In this document: positions 1 through 7,051 of the stretch, in pieces
Layout: every line of letters begins with the position of its first letter
Numbering within the stretch: position 1 is the first letter of the stretch
From: Afipia sp.
GTDB lineage: Bacteria; Pseudomonadota; Alphaproteobacteria; Rhizobiales; Xanthobacteraceae
Assembly: GCA_020056155.1 (NCBI GenBank)
Contig: JAGVII010000856.1
Span: 1 to 8,767 of the forward strand
Reading direction: 5' to 3'
DNA length: 8,767 nt
Notes under the pieces: generated by a model
The model's database searches: none
Seen by the model: only the letters and a program-made list of their open reading frames with translations
Told to the model about the DNA's origin: nothing
Made by a program: the position numbers and the translations under genes

Positions 1-432
<432 letters not shown>

Positions 433-475
433 GTTCAAGACAGCCCCGATCTCAAGACCTGATGAGGGTCAAATA

Positions 476-513
476 GGCCGGTCGTCCTCAGAGGGCGGCC
501 GGCCTTTCTCTTT
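476..513 (+). terminator. Intrinsic terminator of ilvC
   Basis: A 12-bp stem pairs 476-487 (GGCCGGTCGTCC) with 493-504 (GGGCGGCCGGCC), with two G-U pairs and a 5-base loop at 488-492. The T-rich run TTTCTCTTT follows at 505-513. It lies 43 bases after the ilvC stop codon. The next gene starts at 776, so the sulfatase-like gene probably needs its own promoter. Confidence 0.85.
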
Positions 514-775
514 GGCCCATGCTGAACGCCCGCTGAACGCCGGGACTGACTCTGAAAATAGGCCGCACCGGTGTCGCTTGCGGCGATGTGACGGTTTCGC
601 TACACTTTTATGACACGTCGCGGTTGCCGGCCGCGCGGTTGCCTCCTGGACTTCTCCAGCAAGGCGTCAGAGCCGGGTGGTGTTGCGTCAAAGGCCATGC
701 TGCCGCTGCTGATATCGTTTCTCGCAAGCGCCGCGCCGTGCGGCCGATGCATCTCGTCGTAACGGGATCTGCATC
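514..775. other. Intergenic region between the ilvC terminator and the sulfatase-like gene
   Basis: About 260 bases without a convincing gene. It contains a two-copy 11-bp tandem repeat (GCTGAACGCC at 521-530 and 532-541), a repeated GCGGTTGCC (620-628 and 635-643) and one candidate promoter, listed separately. A 79-codon ORF starts at 588 but runs out of frame into the downstream gene and shows no recognisable features. I see no tRNA, riboswitch or other structured RNA. Confidence 0.5.
578..606 (+). promoter_or_regulatory. Candidate sigma-70-type promoter for the sulfatase-like gene
   Basis: TTGCGG at 578-583 and TACACT at 601-606 are separated by exactly 17 bases and match the -35 and -10 consensus at 3 of 6 and 4 of 6 positions. 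Transcription would start near 613 and leave an untranslated leader of roughly 160 bases. This is the best pair I could find between the ilvC terminator and the start codon at 776, but the match is modest. Confidence 0.3.
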
Positions 776-2509
776 ATGTCAAGCGTTACGACAACGACCC
801 GGGCCGGCAAACTCCAGCTTCTGTTGAAGCGGCTTGGCAACAATGGATGGCTCTGGTTTCTGCGCGTGGCGCTGATCGCCGCGATGCATATCGTTGCCGT
901 CTGTATCCTGGCATCCGTCGAATACGGGCCATTCGCGATGATCGTGGCGCTGTTGACATGGGCGCTGCTGAATTTCCTGTCGCTGATCGTGCTGCGCCGG
1001 CCGGGCGTATCTGCGGCGCTGTCGCTGGCCTTGATTGTGATCCTGATCGCGCTGTCACAGTTCAAGTACGGGATTATGCAGCTCACGCTGACGTTCCTGG
1101 ATTTTCTCATTATCGACCGCGATACGTTTTCGTTCCTGCATTCAATCTTCCCGCAACTGAAGTCGCAGTCCTTCCTGCTTGCGGTCATCGCCTTGCCGGT
1201 GGTCTGGCTGATCTGGCGCGCCGATCCTTTCCGTATTCGCCGCGCGGTGTCCGCGGCTGGGGCGGCGGCCAGCGTCGCGCTGATCGCCGGGCTGTCGGTG
1301 ATCTATCCCGAACAGCCGTGGGAGCCCTTCCAGGGCGTCAATCACATCTCAAATCTGGCGCGCTCCGGCGTCGTATCGGTGTCGCACCTGACATCGACGG
1401 GCTGGATCGAGGCCGACCCGCCGAACATGATCGGGTCCGCGCAGGCTTCTCCACTCACGGAATGCGCGCCGCGCGCAAAGCGGCCGAATATCATTATGGT
1501 GCTGGATGAGTCGAGCTTCGACATCAGCGCCGTGCCGGGCATCAAGGTGCCTGCGAACTACCGCGACTTCTTCAAGTCGGCTGATGGACGGCAGCGCTCG
1601 TTCGTCGCGGAATCCGCCGGCGGGCCGACCTGGTACACCGAGTTCAACGTTCTGACCGGTCTGTCGGCGCGTTCGTTCGGCAAGCTGAAGTTTTATGTCA
1701 CGCGCATCGCCGCGGGCAAGATTTCACGCGGGCTGCCGCAGGCCTTGCAGCGCTGCGGTTACCGCACGTTCTCGCTGTATCCGACCTACGGGGATTTCCT
1801 CAGCGCGCGCAGTTTCCAGACATCCGCGGGAATCGGCCAGTTCATCGACATGGCCGAGATGGGCGTCAGCGAGGACATGCAGCCGGACCGTTTCTATTTC
1901 GATCAGGCGTTGCAGTTGATCGCGCGCGAACGGAAAGCGGACCAGCCGATGTTCGTGCTCGTCTACCTCACGGCCAATCATTTCCCGTGGACCACGAGTT
2001 ATCGCCCGGATCTGACGCCCGCGGGCTGGACGGCGCCGGGTAACACCGCCGAAGTGGACGAGTACATCCGCCGTCAGGCGATGACGGCGGCGGACTACGC
2101 CAGCTTTGTCGCGCGGCTGAAGGCCGACTACCCGGGTGAGCCGTTCCTGCTGGTGCGTTTCGGCGATCATCAGCCGGCGATCTCCCAGAAGCTGCTGGAG
2201 CCGCAACTGTCACAGGCGATGCTGGCAAACCGTATCATGACGCACGACCTGCGCTACTATAAAACCTACTATGCGATCGACGCGCTTAACTACAAGCCGG
2301 ACATGTCGTCGGCGCTGGAAACACTCGACGCGGCCTATTTGCCGCTCGCGGTTCAGGGAGCGGCGGGTATACCGCTCGATTCCACGTTCGCCGAGCAGAA
2401 GAAGATCATGCTCCGCTGCAAGGGGCTGTTCTATGCCTGCAAGCAAGGTGCCGAAGCCAAGCGGTTTAATCGCCTGCTGATCGATGCCGGGTTCGTGAAG
2501 AACCTCTAG
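776..2509 (+). CDS. Membrane-anchored sulfatase-family transferase (LTA synthase/OpgB/Ept-like)
   Basis: A 577-residue protein with an N-terminal membrane block and a periplasmic alkaline-phosphatase-superfamily domain. Hydrophobic segments lie at about residues 26-48, 50-72, 77-98, 131-148 and 158-176; the catalytic part runs from about 235 to 530. Expected active-site pieces are in order: NIIMVLDES (238-246), where Glu245 fits the first metal ligand; GGPTWYTEF (282-290), where Thr285 fits the nucleophile of the G-x-T...EF pattern; LTANHFPW (398-405) with His402; and FGDHQPAI (462-469) with Asp464 and His465. Family members move phosphoglycerol or phosphoethanolamine from phospholipids to lipid A, periplasmic glucans or teichoic acid. 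The acceptor cannot be read from sequence. In a Gram-negative a role on periplasmic glucans or lipopolysaccharide is more likely than on lipoteichoic acid. The ATG at 776 is preceded by only a weak ribosome-binding site (ACGGGA near 762). The gene looks intact and single, and its 3' end overlaps the opposing transporter gene by 44 bp. Confidence 0.88.
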   Translation: MSSVTTTTRAGKLQLLLKRLGNNGWLWFLRVALIAAMHIVAVCILASVEYGPFAMIVALLTWALLNFLSLIVLRRPGVSAALSLALIVILIALSQFKYGIMQLTLTFLDFLIIDRDTFSFLHSIFPQLKSQSFLLAVIALPVVWLIWRADPFRIRRAVSAAGAAASVALIAGLSVIYPEQPWEPFQGVNHISNLARSGVVSVSHLTSTGWIEADPPNMIGSAQASPLTECAPRAKRPNIIMVLDESSFDISAVPGIKVPANYRDFFKSADGRQRSFVAESAGGPTWYTEFNVLTGLSARSFGKLKFYVTRIAAGKISRGLPQALQRCGYRTFSLYPTYGDFLSARSFQTSAGIGQFIDMAEMGVSEDMQPDRFYFDQALQLIARERKADQPMFVLVYLTANHFPWTTSYRPDLTPAGWTAPGNTAEVDEYIRRQAMTAADYASFVARLKADYPGEPFLLVRFGDHQPAISQKLLEPQLSQAMLANRIMTHDLRYYKTYYAIDALNYKPDMSSALETLDAAYLPLAVQGAAGIPLDSTFAEQKKIMLRCKGLFYACKQGAEAKRFNRLLIDAGFVKNL

Positions 2510-4063
2510 CCTTCACGACTTTTTCCCACAGCCACCGTGCCACCGCATCCGGAGAACTGCTGCCGTTGCCGCTCGCGGCGCGAAGGTTGGCTTCGCGCAT
2601 GCTGGCGATATCGATGCTGTTGAGCAGCGGTTGCAGTGCGGCGCGGAGTGCCCGATCGTCGGCGCGCTGAGGGGAGAGCAGAACGATGGCGTCGTAGGGC
2701 GGTATCGCAGATTTCGGATCGCCGAGCACGACGAGATCGTATTTCGCGATCAGCCCGTCGCTGGTGTAGCCTGCGATCACATCGACCTCACCCGACGCCA
2801 CCGCCGCATACATGAAATTTGACTGCATCTGCCGCTGTTGGCGGAAAGACAGGTTGTAGCTCTGGCGCAGGGTGGTCCATTCCGGCCGCGAGAAGAATTC
2901 GTAGTCGCCGGCGATCGACAGCGATGATGCGCGTGACGCGAGATCGGCGATGGTGTGGATACCGAGTTCCTCGGCACGCTTGCGCGGCATCGCCAGCGCA
3001 TAGGCGTTCTCAAAACCAAGTTCGCCGAGCAGAGCGATGCCGTACTTGTCCTTGAGCGTCGTCGTCAGGTCGTTCAGAAGCTCCTTGCGCGGTTTGATGT
3101 CCGTGCGCTTGAACTGATTGGCCCAGAGCGTGCCGGAGTAATCGACATAGACATCGATGTCATCGGAGGCGAGAGCCTCGAAGATTACGTTGGAGCCGAG
3201 ACCATTGCGCGCGCTGGCCGGCAATCCTGCCGCTCGTAGCCGCTGAACGATCAGCGCCGACAGCACGTATTGTTCGGTGAACGTCTTGGCCCCGACGATG
3301 GTTGTTGCCTTCGTGCGGGCCATGGAGGGCATTAATGTCGCGGCGATCAGGGCGACGAGGCCGAGGCAACCAAGAACGATGCGCGTGCGGCTGTGCAACC
3401 GCACGCCGCCTTCGATCATTGCCAGCAGTTGATCGACAGCCAGTGCCAGTGCCGCCGCCGCCACACAACCGAACAGAACGAATACCCAGTTCTGGGTCTG
3501 CAACCCTGCGAAGATGTAGTTGCCGAGACTTGTCTGGCCGATCGGCGTCGACAGCGTTGCAGTGCCGATCACCCACACGGCGGCAGTCCTGATGCCGGCC
3601 ATGATCACCGGCAGCGCTAGCGGAAGTTCCACCATGGTCAGCGACTGCCGTTGCGTCATGCCGACGCCTTCCGCGGCCTCGAGGATCGCCGGATCGATGC
3701 CCTGCAAGCCGGTGATGGTATTCCGCAACACCGGCAGCATGCTGTAGAGCGCCAGCGCCAGCACCGAGGGCAGAAATCCGAATGCGGAGAAGCCGTGGCC
3801 GAACCATTCCAGCGAGAGGCCTGCCAGCGCCAGCAGCAGCGGATAGAACAGGGCCAGCAGCGCAAGCCCCGGCACCGTCTGCACGATGCTGGCAACGCCG
3901 AGAGCAATATCGCGCAGCACCGGCTGCCGCCGCACGATCAGGGCCAGCGGGAAGCTGATCAGGAGGCCAAGCGCGAGGGCAGTGAGACTGACGCGGACGT
4001 GGTTGCCGAGATAATCGGGCAAGCGCGCCAGCGCGTCGCTCCAGCGCGGGTCGGACAAGAAAC

Positions 4064-4067
<4 letters not shown>
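2466..4067 (-). CDS. Osmoprotectant-type ABC importer: permease fused to substrate-binding domain
   Basis: A 533-residue membrane protein combining two parts usually made separately. Residues about 20-220 are a BPD-type permease with several membrane helices and a cytoplasmic coupling loop, EAAEGVGMTQRQSL (130-143), for docking the ATPase. A further helix at about 229-247 tethers a periplasmic OpuAC-type binding domain (about 254-518). That domain shows the family marks IVGAKTFTEQ (257-266), YVDYSGTLW (307-315) and AGYTSDGLI (432-440). Relatives import glycine betaine, choline, carnitine or similar quaternary amines; the exact ligand is not visible. The ATG at 4067 overlaps the ATPase stop codon by four bases (ATGA). 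A GAAGGA Shine-Dalgarno sits six bases upstream (4074-4079), so the two are probably translationally coupled. The last residues (about 520-533, ARGSSRTRHR...) form a basic tail beyond the usual domain end and lie opposite the sulfatase-like gene. Other ORFs across this region are shadows. Confidence 0.93.
2493..2524 (+). terminator. Intrinsic terminator of the sulfatase-like gene, within the convergent overlap
   Basis: TCGTGAAG at 2493-2500 pairs perfectly with CTTCACGA at 2511-2518 (8 bp, 10-base loop), followed by a C and TTTTT at 2520-2524. The loop contains the TAG stop codon (2507-2509) of the plus-strand gene. The whole element lies in the final coding codons (about residues 516-526) of the minus-strand permease/binding-protein gene. 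On the minus strand the stem is followed by ACCCGG-type sequence and no T run, so it should act in one direction only. Confidence 0.75.
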
Positions 4068-4849
<782 letters not shown>

Positions 4850-4952
4850 GCCGTCATGATGGACCATCGATATCATCATGTCGACGCCCGGCACTGGCGG
4901 ACGGGTTCGCTGCCGTGTAGCGTCGTCGCAATCAAAGGGAGCATCTCTCGTT
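4850..4952. promoter_or_regulatory. Divergent intergenic region between transporter operon and PPK2 gene
   Basis: About 103 bases separate the two divergent start codons and must hold promoters for both units unless these lie inside the coding regions. I could not pick out a convincing -35/-10 pair on either strand. On the plus strand AAAGGGA at 4934-4940 is a good Shine-Dalgarno 12 bases before the PPK2 ATG. Several in-frame ATGs of the ATPase gene (4867-4879) fall here, so the true intergenic space may be shorter. Confidence 0.4.
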
Positions 4953-5921
4953 ATGGCCAAAAACGGCAAGTCCGCGCAACCGAACGCCAGGCAGTTGAAG
5001 TCCTATGTGGACCCGTTCCGGATCGACGGTTCGCAGGAGTTTCACCTCAAGTCACACAAGCCCGGAGAGAAAGGTGATCTCGACAAGGACGCGGCCCGCG
5101 AAATCGTGGATGCCAACCGCGGAAGGCTGCGCGAGTTGCAGGAAAAGCTCTATGCGGAGGATCTCTGGTCGGTATTGCTGATCTTTCAGGGCATGGATGC
5201 TGCCGGCAAGGACAGTGCGATCGAAAACGTGATGTCCGGCATCAACCCGCAAGGCTGTCAGGTCTATTCGTTCAAGCAACCTTCGTCGAAAGAGCTCGAT
5301 CACGATTTCATGTGGCGGACGTCGAAGTGCACTCCCGAACGCGGCCGCATCGGCATTTTCAACCGTTCCTACTATGAAGAGGTGCTAGTGGTCCGCGTGC
5401 ATCCGGAGATTTTGGCGAAGCAAAGGATTCCGCCAGGACTGGTGACCAAAAACATCTGGCGCGAACGCTTCGAGGATATTGCGGCGTTTGAGAAGTATCT
5501 CGCGCGCAACGGCACGCTGATCCTGAAATTCTTTCTCAATATCTCGAAAGAGGAGCAGCGCCAGCGGTTTCTCGATCGCCTCGAGGAGCCGGCAAAGAAC
5601 TGGAAATTCTCGCTGGGCGATGTCGCCGAGCGCAAGCTGTGGGACAAGTATCAGGCGGCCTATCAGGATATGATCCACCATACGTCGGCAAAGCACGCGC
5701 CATGGATCGTCGTGCCGGCCGACCATAAGTGGTTCGCTCGCGTCGTGATCAGTTCGGCCATCGTCAGTGCGATGGAAAAGCTGGAGTTGAAATTTCCCGA
5801 AGTGGACAAGAGCGACGCCGGGGAACTGAAAAAGGTGAAGATTGCGCTCGAACGGGAGGGGCAGGCCCCGACTCGCGCGCCCAAAGCAAAGGTTGCGGGA
5901 ACCCGAAACGGAACTGTTTGA
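4953..5921 (+). CDS. ppk2: PPK2-family polyphosphate:nucleotide phosphotransferase
   Basis: A cytoplasmic 322-residue kinase that moves phosphate between inorganic polyphosphate and nucleotides, linking the polyphosphate store to the ADP/ATP or AMP/ADP pools. It has the P-loop fold of the family: Walker A GMDAAGKD (80-87), INPQGCQVYSFKQPS (97-111), ELDHDFMWR (114-122), the Walker-B-like IGIFNRSYYEEV (133-144) and the lid segment KNWKFSLGDVAERKLWDKY (215-233). The INPQGCQV and ELDHDFMWR wording resembles the polyphosphate:nucleotide phosphotransferase subgroup (the AMP/ADP-using, class III-like branch) rather than class I enzymes. Direction and nucleotide preference cannot be settled by eye. 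The chosen ATG at 4953 has AAAGGGA upstream and matches the family N-terminus. An extension to 4878 would add a low-complexity stretch overlapping the divergent gene. The C-terminal 25 or so residues are basic and unstructured. No clear terminator lies in the 109 bases before the next gene, so read-through is possible. Confidence 0.93.
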   Translation: MAKNGKSAQPNARQLKSYVDPFRIDGSQEFHLKSHKPGEKGDLDKDAAREIVDANRGRLRELQEKLYAEDLWSVLLIFQGMDAAGKDSAIENVMSGINPQGCQVYSFKQPSSKELDHDFMWRTSKCTPERGRIGIFNRSYYEEVLVVRVHPEILAKQRIPPGLVTKNIWRERFEDIAAFEKYLARNGTLILKFFLNISKEEQRQRFLDRLEEPAKNWKFSLGDVAERKLWDKYQAAYQDMIHHTSAKHAPWIVVPADHKWFARVVISSAIVSAMEKLELKFPEVDKSDAGELKKVKIALEREGQAPTRAPKAKVAGTRNGTV

Positions 5922-6016
5922 TAGGAATAAGACCCGTATCGATCCGCCCCCGTAATTCACAGTTTGCATATCGCGGGTTGCCGAGAGGCCTCGCTGGAAA
6001 TATTATGCACGTGGGT

Positions 6017-6030
6017 GAGGGATTCATTTA
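6017..6030 (+). promoter_or_regulatory. Ribosome-binding site that selects the GTG start at 6031
   Basis: GAGGGA at 6017-6022 lies eight bases before a GTG at 6031. An ATG at 6005 reads only nine codons before a TAG at 6029-6031, so GTG is the sensible start. It places a complete signal peptide at the N-terminus. Confidence 0.7.
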
Positions 6031-6645
6031 GTGGCTGATCGGCGCACGCTTGCTTTGTTGGTTCTCTTGACTGGACTCGGCGTGGTGTCCAGTTCGATGC
6101 TGGCGCATGCCGAGTGGTGGAGGCTGTACGCGCCGAAAGACTTCGAGGAGTGTTCGCAGAGCGCGGCGCAACCCGGTCTGTCGAAGGACGCTCAGGCAAA
6201 AATCATCTCTGAATGCGATTCAAAGTTCGCGGGCCGTCGCAAGCCCGGCGGCGGCTATACCTATTTTGATTTCATGCAGAACCGTCATTTTGATATCGCC
6301 GGTCCTAATCCGACGCCGCAGGAACTCAAGCGAATGGATCAGGAATATCTGGCCTATCTCGAAACGAACGGGGAAGCTCCCGTCGATGTTGCAGACGCGG
6401 GGCAAGCAATCGCGGCGATCAATAATCAGATGAAGCCAATCGCCGTTCAGAAACGGGCGCTGCCGAAGGTTGCGGTGAAACAACCCGTAACCGTCAATCG
6501 CGCGCGGGTTCGCAAGGAAGCAACTTGTAAAGGTGACGCGTTGTCCTGCGGCTGGGCAAAGATCACCACGACCGTGAAGGGCTTGCGGCATGCCCTGCTG
6601 GGTGCAGATTCCCGGCGTGAAGCCTACGCGCAACGGAGGCTCTGA
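6031..6645 (+). CDS. Secreted four-cysteine protein of unknown function
   Basis: I do not recognise this 204-residue protein. It begins with a standard Sec signal peptide: basic MADRR, a hydrophobic core at about residues 7-22, and the probable cleavage site AHA|EWW after residue 27, which predicts a periplasmic or exported product. No lipobox is seen. The mature part has four cysteines in two close pairs, C41/C62 and C166/C173 (TCKGDALSC), consistent with two disulfides. A glycine-rich aromatic patch, GGGYTYFDFMQNRHFDIAG (73-91), precedes a predicted helix (PTPQELKRMDQEYLAYL). The stretch around 135-165 is basic and rich in Val, Lys and Pro and looks like a flexible linker. The signal peptide, well-placed GTG with Shine-Dalgarno, and a terminator just downstream support a real gene. 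It follows ppk2 by 109 bases on the same strand and may be cotranscribed or independent. Confidence 0.8.
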   Translation: MADRRTLALLVLLTGLGVVSSSMLAHAEWWRLYAPKDFEECSQSAAQPGLSKDAQAKIISECDSKFAGRRKPGGGYTYFDFMQNRHFDIAGPNPTPQELKRMDQEYLAYLETNGEAPVDVADAGQAIAAINNQMKPIAVQKRALPKVAVKQPVTVNRARVRKEATCKGDALSCGWAKITTTVKGLRHALLGADSRREAYAQRRL

Positions 6646-6673
6646 ACGTCTTCGACTTCACCTTCGTGAAGGC

Positions 6674-6720
6674 CGGTCATTCGTCCCTCGTTGATAGGGC
6701 AGTCATCCTGACCGTTTTTT
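6674..6720 (+). terminator. Intrinsic terminator after the secreted-protein gene
   Basis: CGGTCA at 6674-6679 pairs with TGACCG at 6709-6714, with an inner CCCT/AGGG stem (6685-6688 with 6696-6699), followed by TTTTTT at 6715-6720. A small separate hairpin, CTTCAC/GTGAAG (6656-6661 with 6666-6671), lies just upstream. The element separates the 6031-6645 gene from the leuA leader transcript. Confidence 0.65.
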
Positions 6721-6829
6721 GGCGTTGCGGGGCTGTGCCTTTCTCGTCTAGAAACGACCGTACCAGACGCTTCGGCAACCATCCGTCAACGGTTTTGGGC
6801 CGATTATGCGTCGTTGGGGGACTGAATCG
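6721..6829 (+). promoter_or_regulatory. Presumed promoter region of the leuA leader transcript
   Basis: This stretch sits between a terminator and the leader ORF, so the leuA promoter is expected here. The best pair I see is TTGCGG at 6725-6730 and TCTAGA at 6747-6752 with a 16-base spacer, which matches consensus only partly. GGGGGA at 6816-6821 is the Shine-Dalgarno of the leader ORF. No repressor operator was recognised. Confidence 0.3.
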
Positions 6830-6952
6830 ATGATTCGCGGCGGCATTCAGGGACAGTGGGACACGGGGGCATTTGCCGCCGGCCTCGACGCGCGTCCCGC
6901 TGCTTCGGTTTCGTCCCTTCTTGGCGGGCTTCTGCTTCTTATTTGCCCCTGA
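6830..6952 (+). CDS. Putative leucine-rich leader peptide of leuA
   Basis: A 40-codon ORF from an ATG at 6830 to a TGA at 6950-6952, ending 99 bases before leuA. It has its own Shine-Dalgarno (GGGGGA, eight bases upstream). Its C-terminus is LLGGLLLLICP, so six of the last eleven residues are leucine (codons between 6917 and 6940). Five of those six codons are CTT, while I find only one CTT among some 33 leucine codons of leuA; such a codon would make a run sensitive to a shortage of its charged tRNA. Upstream residues show no domain or signal. The stop region is itself one arm of an RNA hairpin (see the attenuator entry). By analogy with known leu and ilv leader peptides, its translation should sense charged leucyl-tRNA and set leuA expression. 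The role is inferred; the ORF, ribosome site and leucine run are seen directly. It would be missed by normal length cut-offs. Confidence 0.72.
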   Translation: MIRGGIQGQWDTGAFAAGLDARPAASVSSLLGGLLLLICP

Positions 6953-7048
6953 GGGCCGTCTGGGCGTTTGCGCCTGGGCACTCAGGGGTTCGAAGACAGC
7001 ACCGAAACCCGAGCGTCCTGAAGTGGCGCATCTGACCAAAGGATTTTT
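6944..7048 (+). promoter_or_regulatory. Candidate attenuator RNA between leader peptide and leuA
   Basis: Four segments can pair in alternative ways. Segment 1, CCCCTGAG (6946-6953, overlapping the leader stop codon), pairs perfectly with segment 2, CTCAGGGG (6981-6988), enclosing a small GGCG/CGCC hairpin (6963-6966 with 6971-6974). Segment 2 can instead pair with segment 3, TCCTGA (7016-7021), through TCAGGG (6982-6987). Segment 3 can also pair with AGGA (7040-7043), part of the leuA Shine-Dalgarno and directly followed by TTTTT (7044-7048). A stalled ribosome on the leucine codons would cover segment 1, favour 2:3 and leave the leuA ribosome site free. Without stalling, 1:2 forms and 3:4 can mask the site. 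The 3:4 stem is only four pairs, extended by a TGG/CCA helix (7024-7026 with 7036-7038). Whether the output is termination or blocked translation is therefore unresolved. Confidence 0.5.
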
Positions 7049-7051
7049 CCC

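Noticed and set aside
588..827. A 79-codon ORF spanning the start of the sulfatase-like gene
   Set aside because: No recognisable features or Shine-Dalgarno. It overlaps the better supported start at 776 in another frame.
4850..4969. Longer N-terminus for the ABC ATPase, starting at 4969
   Set aside because: The added 40 residues are not ABC-like, contain several internal methionines and would overlap the ribosome-binding site and first codons of the divergent PPK2 gene. I cannot exclude starts at 4867-4879.
5729..6031. A 100-codon plus-strand ORF across the end of ppk2
   Set aside because: Shadow frame inside ppk2 running into the intergenic space; no motif, and it ends on the GTG of the next gene by chance.
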